A program made the translations under genes and the position numbers. A stretch of DNA of 64,000 nt from JAHEGP01 sp963751595 (GTDB taxonomy: Bacteria; Pseudomonadota; Gammaproteobacteria; Pseudomonadales; JAHEGP01): positions 124,001-188,000 of the forward strand of contig CAVVVC010000006.1 in assembly GCA_963751595.1 (NCBI GenBank), written 5' to 3'. The notes under the pieces were generated by a model. That model made no database searches and was not told the DNA's origin. It saw nothing but the letters and a program-made list of their open reading frames with translations. Positions 42,428 through 50,367 of the stretch are shown here, piece after piece (the first letter of the stretch is position 1; the number at the start of each line of letters is the position of its first letter).

Positions 42428-43036
42428 TCACAGATGATCGGTTCGGTTGATGTAGTCAATGGTGCCCGCCGACCGATCCAAGGCCGTTACCGCGGTATTG
42501 TCGAGCCGGTAATCGACCCAGCGGGCGGTGTCGCCGTCCAGCCAGTGCGCCAGGGCAAACGCGATAGCCACACCATGGGCCACCACAACGATGTTTTTTC
42601 CGGGGTGATTGCGCTGAAACGCCTCGACCGCGGTGACAAAACGCTCGGTGACCTCGTGGCGCGATTCACCGCCGGGGGCGCGATGGTGGGCATCGCTCAT
42701 CAATCCGGCGAAGAAACCACGTTCATCCCGTAACTCGCGAAAGCTCAGACCTTCCCAGTCACCAACGCCCTGCTCCATGAGGCGCGAATCCAGCCTCACA
42801 GCGATACCGGTGCCCGCCGCGATGTGCTCGGCCGTGATGCGCGCCCGCTGCAGCGGGCTGGAGTAAATGGCATCGACCAACGGGAGGTACTGGGGGAAAT
42901 ACGCCCCCAGGCGCTGCGCCTGCCGCTGGCCCAGTGGAGTCAGCGGGGTGTCGGTATGGCCATGCCATACCCGCTCGACGTTGGCGTACGTCTGTCCGTG
43001 ACGTACCAATATCAGCTTGCCCCCAGCCCCCGACAT
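42428..43036 (-). CDS. Histidine phosphatase (phosphoglycerate mutase-like)
   Basis: The 202-residue product has the RHG phospho-acceptor motif LVRHGQTYANVE, the second arginine in SSPLQRARITAEHI, the acid residue in EQGVGDWEG and the late histidine in VVVAHGVAIAF. Members remove phosphate from small metabolites, such as alpha-ribazole phosphate or broad substrates; the exact one is unknown. The ATG follows the stop of the upstream monooxygenase directly (TGAATG), so the genes form an operon. Confidence 0.9.
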   Translation of the reverse strand: MSGAGGKLILVRHGQTYANVERVWHGHTDTPLTPLGQRQAQRLGAYFPQYLPLVDAIYSSPLQRARITAEHIAAGTGIAVRLDSRLMEQGVGDWEGLSFRELRDERGFFAGLMSDAHHRAPGGESRHEVTERFVTAVEAFQRNHPGKNIVVVAHGVAIAFALAHWLDGDTARWVDYRLDNTAVTALDRSAGTIDYINRTDHL

Positions 43037-44560
43037 TCAGCTGGCCATGCGCTGGCGGGTGCCCGCCGGATGGGTAAATTGCAGCACCCCGTCTTCCAGC
43101 GCGCCATGGCGAAAAACCTTCTTGTCGTGGGCATAGTCCTGGGGGCTGGTCCAGGGAGCGTGATCACCCTGGCGCGGGTAAAGCGGCAGCATCCGCTTGA
43201 TGTAGCCGGCGTTGAAGCCCTCGATGATGGGTCGCTGCGCCATGGTGCGATCCTCGGGCCGCAGCCGCGGCGTGCACTGGAGTGCCCCGGTCTGGTCCAT
43301 GTGTCGCAACAACCGGCAAACATACTCGGAAACGAGATCGGCGCGCAGGGTCCAGGAGGCATTGATGTACCCGAACACCGTAGCCAGGTTGGGCACATCC
43401 GAGAGCATCACGCCCCTGTAAGTGAAGCACCGGGCGATATCGACCGCCTCACCGTCGACACTGAGACTGACCTCTCCCAGCACCGCAGGCTTGAGTCCGG
43501 TTGCCGTCACCACGATGTCGGCGCCAAGTTCTTCACCCGACTTCAACAACAGCCCCTTTTCGGTAAAGCTCTCGATCTCATCGGTCACCATTGACACCCG
43601 GCCGCTCCTGATTGCCTGGAACAGGTCGCCGTCAGTCACCAGGCACAGGCGCTGGTCCCAGGGATTGTAGCTGGGCTTGAAGTGCTTCATCAGGTCGGAA
43701 TCCGGCCCGAGGGCGGCCTGCACCCGATCCGCCAGCGCTTTGCGAACCCACTTGGGCCTGTTGCGCGCGAGGCGGAAGATCAGCCGCTGAAAGTTGATGT
43801 TTTTCCAGCGCGTAAGTCGGTAGGCAAGCCTGCCGGGAAGCAGCCTGCGCAGCAGAAGCGCGACTCTGTCTATGGCCGGCGCGGCGAGCATGTAGGTTGG
43901 CGAGCGCTGCAGCATCACCACATGGGAAGCCTCGCGAGCCAACACCGGCACCAGGGTCACCGCGGTGGCTCCGGAGCCGATCACCACGACCTTCTTACCC
44001 CGGTAATCGAGATCCTCGGGCCACTGCTGGGGGTGCACTATGGAACCGGCAAAGCGTTCCCGCCCACTGAAATGGGGTGTGTTGCCGCCCGCATAACTAT
44101 AATAGCCGGCGCACAACAGCAGAAAGCGACAATCCAGGCGACTGGTACTGCCGTCGGCCCGCTCGATCGTAAGGGACCATTTTCCGTCGCTGCCGGACCA
44201 GCTCGCCTGGGCCAGGCGATGACCGAAACGAATATGCCGATCGACACCGTATTCGACGGCAGTTGCTTTCACATACTCGAGAATGGTTGATCCGTCGGCG
44301 ATCGATTTTGCCCCGGGCCAGGGCTTGAAATTGTAGCCCAGGGTGTACATATCACTATCGGATCGCAGACCAGGGTAGCGGAAAAGATCCCAGGTACCGC
44401 CCATCGTGTCGCGGCTCTCGAGGAGGATAAAGGACTTACCGGGACAGCGCCTCAACAGGTGACAGGCAGCACCGATACCGGAAAGTCCAGCACCGACGAT
44501 CACCACATCGACGGCATCAACCGCCGCATCGAACGGTCTGGCTTCAAGCTCCCCGATCAT
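43037..44560 (-). CDS. Flavin-containing monooxygenase, Baeyer-Villiger type
   Basis: The 507-residue flavoprotein has an FAD site (VVIVGAGLSGIG), the BVMO-type fingerprint FAGSIVHPQQWPED (FxGxxxHxxxWP), an NADPH site (VVVIGSGATAVTL) and the late TATGLKP motif. Such enzymes insert oxygen into ketones to give esters or lactones, or hydroxylate, in terpenoid, steroid or alkane breakdown. Substrate cannot be read. A histidine-phosphatase gene follows without a gap. Confidence 0.92.
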   Translation of the reverse strand: MIGELEARPFDAAVDAVDVVIVGAGLSGIGAACHLLRRCPGKSFILLESRDTMGGTWDLFRYPGLRSDSDMYTLGYNFKPWPGAKSIADGSTILEYVKATAVEYGVDRHIRFGHRLAQASWSGSDGKWSLTIERADGSTSRLDCRFLLLCAGYYSYAGGNTPHFSGRERFAGSIVHPQQWPEDLDYRGKKVVVIGSGATAVTLVPVLAREASHVVMLQRSPTYMLAAPAIDRVALLLRRLLPGRLAYRLTRWKNINFQRLIFRLARNRPKWVRKALADRVQAALGPDSDLMKHFKPSYNPWDQRLCLVTDGDLFQAIRSGRVSMVTDEIESFTEKGLLLKSGEELGADIVVTATGLKPAVLGEVSLSVDGEAVDIARCFTYRGVMLSDVPNLATVFGYINASWTLRADLVSEYVCRLLRHMDQTGALQCTPRLRPEDRTMAQRPIIEGFNAGYIKRMLPLYPRQGDHAPWTSPQDYAHDKKVFRHGALEDGVLQFTHPAGTRQRMAS

Positions 44561-44742
44561 GCCTCACGCCTCCATCCGTGTCGCTGCCCGGCAGCGCAAA
44601 CGCCGCCGCTGGCGGTTGAAATTCTATTTGGGAGGTTTGCGCCCTGACAAATGCACTCCAAGGTCGGTTTGCCGGCGGGCAAGCTCCGCTGTATCGCCCC
44701 CGTGCGCCCTGATCCCGCCGTTCAACACTATTTTCCGGCCCG

Positions 44743-45363
44743 CTATCGCCGTACTGTTGAGCCCAGCAGGAATTCAAGCCGGCCATCCGACAACAACACG
44801 GCGCGCTGGACCGCCAGACCGTGCAGGGAGCGCCCGAACTCAGCCTGGGGGTGCGCAAACCAGCTGCCCTGGACTCCGCTTCGGGGTTGGAAGCTGAACT
44901 GATCACTGCGCATGATGGCGTACTCGCGAAACGGAGGCGGCGTCTGGGCATTGAGCAGACCCAGCACGTGCCCGCGGGTACCCGCGTGAAGGTAGGGCTT
45001 GAGGGCCGCGGTAAACGCGCGCAGCGAACGTCGATCCAGGTAACTGGGAAAATCCCATAACAGGCAGACATCAAGCCAGGTGCCGGCGGGAAAAGGCAAC
45101 AGCTCGGCAAACTGCTGCTGCAATTGTGCATCGGTGCACTCCTCAACGCTGGGTGGATTGCGGACCAGCCCCTCTGCGAATAGATCGAGGTAGTGCAGAC
45201 GACAGCGGAAAGCTGAAAAAAAGTCGAGACTCTCGGGCTGCGCTAGCCCGACATCCAATACCGTGAGGCGGTGTTCTGGATCAAAACCCGCGAACACCGA
45301 TGAAAACAATTGACTCGACTGGGTCCCTGCCGAGACCGCTGCCGACGATGCCGCCATTATCAC
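44743..45363 (-). CDS. Hypothetical protein, possibly methyltransferase-like
   Basis: The 206-residue soluble protein has LTVLDVGLAQPESLDFFSAF, then LHYLDLF and LDVCLLWDFPSYLDRRSLRAFTAALKPYL. The order of strands and helices resembles a Rossmann-type SAM methyltransferase with a weak glycine loop, so this is only a fold guess. GTG 45363 follows GAGGA by seven bases; ATG 45357 is the alternative. It starts 25 bases after the bactofilin stop and probably shares its operon. The 180 bases to the monooxygenase start hold no gene. Confidence 0.65.
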   Translation of the reverse strand: MIMAASSAAVSAGTQSSQLFSSVFAGFDPEHRLTVLDVGLAQPESLDFFSAFRCRLHYLDLFAEGLVRNPPSVEECTDAQLQQQFAELLPFPAGTWLDVCLLWDFPSYLDRRSLRAFTAALKPYLHAGTRGHVLGLLNAQTPPPFREYAIMRSDQFSFQPRSGVQGSWFAHPQAEFGRSLHGLAVQRAVLLSDGRLEFLLGSTVRR

Positions 45364-45388
45364 GCGCTGGTCCTCGGAGTTGCGCAGG

Positions 45389-45901
45389 TCACGCGCTGTT
45401 GAAGGATGAATCCACCTTGTCCTGTTGTGCTCTGACCGCGCCGGGAAGCGATGTCAGTGAAGGTACTGAGGTCTCACTCGGGCCCATATCGATACTGCCC
45501 TTGAATCTGGCGCCGTCTTCGAGGCAAACTCGGGGCGCGTTGATATTGCCCCGCACATTGCCGGTGCGAGCGACGACCACTTTTTCAAGCCCCGTCAGAT
45601 CGCCCTTTACTTCGCCTTCCACCCTCACCAGTTTGGCGGTGACATTGGCCGTGACGCGACCAGCGGGACCGACGCACAACTCGTGATTCTCAACAATTAC
45701 GCTGCCTTCCAATACACCATCGATGGTCAGGTTCTCTTCGCCCACAATGTCGCCCCGTATATGGATACCCGGACCGATCATGGCACGTAGCCGCGGGCTC
45801 GTGGATTCTGATACGATAGGCGGCGGCATGTCCGGCAGCTCAAAGGAGTCGTCTGTTGGACGCGACACATTTTTATTTTTGTGTTTATCGAAAATAGCCA
45901 T
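45389..45901 (-). CDS. Bactofilin (polymer-forming cytoskeletal protein)
   Basis: The 170-residue product has a disordered N-terminus, a central right-handed beta-helix of short hydrophobic repeats (IGPGIHIRGDIVGEENLTIDG, VLEGSV, AGRVTANVTAKLVRVEGEVKGDL, TGNVRGNINAPRV) and a polar C-terminus. Bactofilins polymerise without nucleotide on the inner membrane and position cell-wall or stalk enzymes. The downstream methyltransferase-like protein may be a partner. Confidence 0.93.
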   Translation of the reverse strand: MAIFDKHKNKNVSRPTDDSFELPDMPPPIVSESTSPRLRAMIGPGIHIRGDIVGEENLTIDGVLEGSVIVENHELCVGPAGRVTANVTAKLVRVEGEVKGDLTGLEKVVVARTGNVRGNINAPRVCLEDGARFKGSIDMGPSETSVPSLTSLPGAVRAQQDKVDSSFNSA

Positions 45902-46068
45902 AACCTTTTACCTGTTCGAAGCCGTACCTGATTCAACGCCGTTTGCGCCACCAGCTTTTCTGGCGCGTGGCCTTGGGACACGGATTGGAAGCAAGCTCTG
46001 TGGATACCTGCGACCATCCACCCGGTGAACCGTAACCGATGCCAATCAACACTCCTGGAGAGAACCCC

Positions 46069-47304
46069 ATGATAGCAAAGCCCAAGTGTGATGTAATCGT
46101 CTTTGGAGCGACCAGTTTTGTCGGCAAACTGATCACCGAATACCTCTGGCGTCAGTATGGTGTGGACGGCGAACTGAGCTGGGGAATTGCAGGGCGCTCT
46201 GCGGAACGCCTGCACGCGTTGCGCGATGGGCTGGGCAAGGGGGCCACCGAGTTGCCCACGCTTGTCGCCAACGCCGACGATGAAGACGAATTACGCGCCA
46301 TGTGTGAGCAGACCAGGGTGATCATCTCGACCGTGGGACCCTACGCCCTCTACGGGAGCTTGCTGGTCAAGGCCTGCGCCGATACCGGTACCGACTACTG
46401 CGACCTGTGTGGCGAACCCCAATGGGTCGCCAGGATGGCGGAGACGCACCACGACGCAGCACGCGCCAGCGGGGCGCGCATCGTACATAGCTGCGGCTTC
46501 GATTCCATACCCTCCGACATGGGCGTCTGGTACCTGCAGCAACAAGCACAAAAGTCCTGGGGAAAGCCCTGTCAGCATATTCAGATGCGGGTGGGCAAGA
46601 CCAAGGGGGGCGTGTCGGGCGGCACCGTTGCCAGCATGTTCAACCTGGCCAGGGAGGCCTCGAAAGATGCGAAGCTGCGTAAACAGTTGGCAGATCCCTA
46701 CATGCTTTGTCCCCCGGACCACGGCTTTCGCGCTCGCCAGATGGAGCAGAAAATCGCCCGCTACGACCGCGACTTCAAACAGTGGACCGCGCCGTTTGTG
46801 ATGGCGGCCATCAATACCCGTGTCGTTCACCGCAGCAATGCCCTCCTCGGGAGCGCCTACGGCGACGATTTCCGCTATGACGAGGCCATGCTCACCGGCA
46901 CCGGCCTCAAGGGCTCAGCCACTGCCGCAGCCATTGCATCGGCGGTCGGCGGGGCGGTGATCAGTGCGGGACTGGGGCCCCTGCGAGCGGCGCTGGAACG
47001 TTTCGCAGTACCCAAGCCCGGTGAGGGCCCCAGCCCCAAGCAGCAGCGCGAGGGCTTCTTTGTGCTGGACTTCCTCGGCCATGGTAATGGCGGCGAAAAA
47101 CTACGCCTGCGGGTCAGTGGCGAAGGCGATCCGGGGTATGCTTCGACGGCCAAAATGATCAGCCAGGCAGCCGCCAGCCTGGCCCAGGACGTAAGTCACG
47201 AGGACGTCCCCGGCGGCATACTGACGCCGGCGGCAAGCTTTGGCGACGAGCTGATTGAACGGCTCCAGCAGCACGCCGACATGAAGTTCGAGCTACAGCG
47301 CTGA
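46069..47304 (+). CDS. Saccharopine dehydrogenase family / trans-acting enoyl reductase-like
   Basis: The 411-residue product from ATG 46069 (ribosome-binding site GGAGAG) has an N-terminal NAD(P)-binding Rossmann fold: CDVIVFGATSFVGKLITEYL, then STVGPYALYGSLLVKACADTG and YCDLCGEPQW, followed by HSCGFDSIPSDMG. This is the pattern of the mycobacterial trans-acting enoyl reductase group rather than lysine-pathway saccharopine dehydrogenase. A role in lipid modification is inferred. The 3' end overlaps the convergent TauE-like gene by 12 bases. Confidence 0.88.
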   Translation: MIAKPKCDVIVFGATSFVGKLITEYLWRQYGVDGELSWGIAGRSAERLHALRDGLGKGATELPTLVANADDEDELRAMCEQTRVIISTVGPYALYGSLLVKACADTGTDYCDLCGEPQWVARMAETHHDAARASGARIVHSCGFDSIPSDMGVWYLQQQAQKSWGKPCQHIQMRVGKTKGGVSGGTVASMFNLAREASKDAKLRKQLADPYMLCPPDHGFRARQMEQKIARYDRDFKQWTAPFVMAAINTRVVHRSNALLGSAYGDDFRYDEAMLTGTGLKGSATAAAIASAVGGAVISAGLGPLRAALERFAVPKPGEGPSPKQQREGFFVLDFLGHGNGGEKLRLRVSGEGDPGYASTAKMISQAAASLAQDVSHEDVPGGILTPAASFGDELIERLQQHADMKFELQR

Positions 47305-48000
47305 CAGGATAGCCGTAGCGCCCGATACCGTGCACAGCAGCAGGATTCCCGGGCGCAGGCCCGCTTCGAAGCGCTGCAGGGGCAGGAACCGGCAAAGGTA
47401 GTAGCCTGCCAGGGTCCACGGCAGCAGGTACAGGGAGAGCACCAGCTCAGCCCTGCCGAAGCGCCCCATAACGATCAGCATCAGCAGCGATACCACACAG
47501 CCGTAGATAAAAAAGGCGGCCAGATTGCCCCGCAGATGACGCGCTTCCTGGTGCTGCAAAAGCAGCGCCATGGGCGGACCACCGACCGACGTCGAGGTGC
47601 CGAATATCCCCGACAGGGCGCCGGCCCAAAACATGGAGCCGACGGTGGGGCGGATGCTGACCCGCAAGGTACTCACCGCTACCGCCAGCAACACCGCTGA
47701 GCCAACAAATACTGATAGCCCCTGGGCACTGAATACCGTCAACAGCCAGGCACCCAGCAGCGAACCCGGAATGCGCCCCACCATGGCACTCCCCAGCGGC
47801 GCCAGCTCGATATGCTGGCGATGCTGCAGGGCCATCAACACGCACTGCACCAGCGCCATGGCCACCAGCGGTCCAGGCAGGGCCGCTGGATAAATCATAA
47901 CCAGCAGTGGCGCGCCGACTACAGCGATGCCGAAGCCGAGGGCGGTTTGCACCAGCGAACCCAGTAACACCACCACGCCCGCCGCCAGCAATTCCGCCAT
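47293..48000 (-). CDS. Sulfite exporter TauE/SafE family protein
   Basis: The 235-residue inner-membrane protein from ATG 48000 has about seven hydrophobic segments with the two family repeats: LGSLVQTALGFGIAVVGAPLLVM and WAGALSGIFGTSTSVGGPPMALLLQ. Family members export sulfite, sulfoacetate or other organosulfur anions; the substrate is unknown. An in-frame extension to 48153 is polar and Pro/Arg-rich and is rejected. Confidence 0.88.
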   Translation of the reverse strand: MAELLAAGVVVLLGSLVQTALGFGIAVVGAPLLVMIYPAALPGPLVAMALVQCVLMALQHRQHIELAPLGSAMVGRIPGSLLGAWLLTVFSAQGLSVFVGSAVLLAVAVSTLRVSIRPTVGSMFWAGALSGIFGTSTSVGGPPMALLLQHQEARHLRGNLAAFFIYGCVVSLLMLIVMGRFGRAELVLSLYLLPWTLAGYYLCRFLPLQRFEAGLRPGILLLCTVSGATAILSAL

Positions 48001-48168
48001 CAGCTCGGCGCTTCCGCAACGGTGCCACCGAAAGCGAAATAGTGACTGGTAAACAGGGGGCGGAGCGCCGGGAATCCGAGCCGATAGACGGCTGGCCAAC
48101 AGCGGGCAATCGCTTCCGCTTTTGCCCGGAGGCAAAAAGGGCGCGGGCTCCATCGCGCAGTCACGGGG

Positions 48169-49017
48169 TCAGCTGTGCCCGGTGCGCGGAACCTCGACAA
48201 CCGGTTCGTTACGGCGCGCCAGGTGATCGAAGCCCCCGCCCAGCAAACGCTTGGCCAGGGCTGCTACCTTGGCAATTCGGGTCACCCGGTAACGGGCACG
48301 GGTTTTGCGCCCCTGAAGTATATCGACCAGCACATCGGCCACCGCTGCCGCCGGCAATGTACCCGGCCCGCCGGTGGCAGCCTGCAGCCGCTGTCCATGG
48401 CGCCGATAGTCGAGGCGCGTCGATTTGCCCTGCAAGCAATCGTCCATCGCATTGAGAGCATTGGCGCGAAATTGCGCTTCGATGGGACCCGGCTCGATGA
48501 TATGCACGCTGATGCCCCGCGAGGCCAACTCCAGCCGATAGGCATCCCCCGCCGCCTCCAGTGCGTGCTTCGACATACAATAGGGGCCGCGAAACGGCAC
48601 CACGAACAGGCCCAGAACCGAGCTGTTGAAAACCAGCCTGGAGCCGGGCTGCATGCAGCTCAGCAGTGAGTTGGTGAGGATCACCGGACCGAGGACGTTA
48701 GCGCTGAGCTGGCGGTTCAGGGCTTCCCAGCTGGCGTCTTCCATGGCGACCTGAAGGCCGTACCCGGCATTATTGAACAGGCCATGAATAGCGCCATCGG
48801 CAAGCAGGCGAATACTTTCTGCCGCCTCTGCGACGCTGCGCTCCGATTCCAGCTCCAGCTGCACCGCTTCGACCCCCAGTGCCTGCAGCCGATCGAGGTC
48901 GGCGTGCTTGCGGGCGGTGGCGATAACCCGATAGTCGGCCTTTAAACAAGCCTGCACCGCAGCATGGCCTATACCTGACGACGCGCCGGTAATGACGATC
49001 ACGGGTTTTGTCTGCAT
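48169..49017 (-). CDS. Short-chain dehydrogenase/reductase
   Basis: This 282-residue classical SDR has the cofactor motif TGASSGIGHAA, NNAGYG, the catalytic serine region (NSSVLGLFVVP) and active-site YCMSK. The C-terminus carries an SDR extension of about 50 residues rich in basic residues. ATG 49017 has GGAAA upstream; a TTG 15 bases earlier is a less likely start. Substrate unknown; retinol- or steroid-type SDRs are the nearest by eye. Confidence 0.9.
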   Translation of the reverse strand: MQTKPVIVITGASSGIGHAAVQACLKADYRVIATARKHADLDRLQALGVEAVQLELESERSVAEAAESIRLLADGAIHGLFNNAGYGLQVAMEDASWEALNRQLSANVLGPVILTNSLLSCMQPGSRLVFNSSVLGLFVVPFRGPYCMSKHALEAAGDAYRLELASRGISVHIIEPGPIEAQFRANALNAMDDCLQGKSTRLDYRRHGQRLQAATGGPGTLPAAAVADVLVDILQGRKTRARYRVTRIAKVAALAKRLLGGGFDHLARRNEPVVEVPRTGHS

Positions 49018-49125
49018 GGTCACTGTTTCCAATCGAGACAGGCAGCCCTTGCCGACCCCGAACGAGTGCGCACCGTCGGTAAAGCGCGGGGGCTCGGCTG
49101 CGCTTGCATAGGATTATTACGGGGA

Positions 49126-49159
49126 GCCACCACTACAGCCAGCAGGCTGCAGTGGTGGC
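49126..49159 (-). terminator. Strong hairpin after the helical-repeat lipoprotein gene
   Basis: GCCACCACTACAGCC (49126-49140) and GGCTGCAGTGGTGGC (49145-49159) pair at 14 of 15 positions around a four-base loop. The hairpin lies 16 bases beyond the gene's stop. There is no T-run, but the stem is among the longest in the window and suits a terminator or 3' mRNA stabiliser. Confidence 0.6.
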
Positions 49160-49175
49160 TAGACTAGCGGGGAAG

Positions 49176-49580
49176 TTACTCGGACATTTTCTCCTTGGTG
49201 TCTTCGTAAGCTTCCTCGGTGGCATCGGCCGCGTCGTGGTAGGCATCTTTGGTCGCATCGGCTGCGTCGTCCATGGCATCACCCGCATCGTGGGCCATGT
49301 CCTTGGCGCCCTCTACAGTCTTGTCGTAAGCCTCTTCGGTGGCATCAGCAGCTTTGTGGGCCATGTCCTTGGTGCCTTCAACGGTCTTGTGATACGCGTC
49401 TTTGGTCACATCAGCGGCATCCTTGGCGACATCTTTGGTTGCCTCGGCAACATCCGAACCCGCCTGCTTGACACTTTCAACCGCTTTTTCCGTCGACTCC
49501 TTGGACTCACCGCCACAAGCACCCAAGGTCAGAGCCAATACTGCAACTGAAGCTGCACCCACCATAGCTTTGTAATTCAT
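49176..49580 (-). CDS. Lipoprotein with LEA-like amphipathic helical repeats
   Basis: The 134-residue product has a lipoprotein signal peptide with lipobox LTLGAC (Cys22). The rest is low-complexity helix of Ala/Asp/Lys/Glu in roughly 11-residue periods: DVAKDAADVTKDAYHKTVEG, then TKDMAHKAADATEEAYDKTVEG, and so on. Two longer units (AYHKTVEGTKDMAHKAADATEE / AYDKTVEGAKDMAHDAGDAMDD) are near-identical direct repeats. Such LEA/apolipoprotein-like patterns occur in stress-protective or envelope-surface proteins. The function here is unknown. Confidence 0.85.
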   Translation of the reverse strand: MNYKAMVGAASVAVLALTLGACGGESKESTEKAVESVKQAGSDVAEATKDVAKDAADVTKDAYHKTVEGTKDMAHKAADATEEAYDKTVEGAKDMAHDAGDAMDDAADATKDAYHDAADATEEAYEDTKEKMSE

Positions 49581-49662
49581 GTCACTCTCCGTATTGCCTG
49601 ATTTCAGTAAAGCCGGGATCATACACTTAATAGTCAGGAAAGCCCAATCTCGGATCGTCCCC

Positions 49663-50367
49663 TCAGAGCGGCGCCGAATCGGCTTGAGCTGCCAGCAGCT
49701 GCGCGTTTTCAATGATATGACAGCCCGGCTCCGGCCGACGGGCGCAATCGAGCATACGTGAGGCCAGATGGGCCACCGGCATGGGTTGCCAGCGCTTCGC
49801 CCACGCCATCGGCAGCCTGCGCAATGCGGTCAGCACTTGCACCGAGGCTCTCTCACCGGCACGAAACTCGTCGCGCTGTGGCGCATCCAGTAGCCCCGGA
49901 CGATAAAGATACAAGCTGCGTAAAGGCAATTGGCGCAAGTCTCGCTCGGCCTCCCCCTTGGTCCGCAGGTAATGACTCAGCGAGCGGTGATCGGCGCCCA
50001 TACTGCTGACCACGTGCAGCGTTGCCACATCGCTCTCGGCGGCCCAACGCCCCACCTCGAGCACCAGGTCGTGATCCACTCGATAAAAGGCGGCCTTGCT
50101 TCCGGCTTGCTTGCGGGTGGTCCCAAGAGCACAGAATACCGCATCGGGAACCCGCTCAAGACCCAGCGCAGCGGGGTCCAGTGAAGACTGTATGTGTTCC
50201 CGAACCACCGGATGATCGACGTAACCCAGGCTGCGACGCAGCAGCAGGTGCAGGGTCGGGTAGGATTGATTGGCCAGGGCCTGGTGCACCAGCTCATGCC
50301 CCACCGCTCCGGAGGCCCCCACCAGCAGCGCGCTGGTGCCAATACCGGCAGCCTCGCCGGCGCTCAC
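49663..50367 (-). CDS. NAD(P)-binding Rossmann-fold protein (atypical SDR, HTATIP2-like)
   Basis: The 234-residue product starts at GTG 50367, which overlaps the stop of the deacylase gene as GTGA. It has TSALLVGASGAVGHELVHQAL, CALGTTRKQAGSKAAFYRVDHD and VSSMGADHRSLSHYLRTKGEAE, the pattern of small atypical SDRs related to HTATIP2/semialdehyde-dehydrogenase folds. Catalytic function is unclear. The coupling suggests it works with the deacylase. Confidence 0.85.
   Translation of the reverse strand: MSAGEAAGIGTSALLVGASGAVGHELVHQALANQSYPTLHLLLRRSLGYVDHPVVREHIQSSLDPAALGLERVPDAVFCALGTTRKQAGSKAAFYRVDHDLVLEVGRWAAESDVATLHVVSSMGADHRSLSHYLRTKGEAERDLRQLPLRSLYLYRPGLLDAPQRDEFRAGERASVQVLTALRRLPMAWAKRWQPMPVAHLASRMLDCARRPEPGCHIIENAQLLAAQADSAPL

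Noticed and set aside
44544..45146. 200-codon minus-strand frame before the monooxygenase
   Set aside because: Overlaps the better-supported methyltransferase-like frame and has Arg/Ser/Pro shadow composition.
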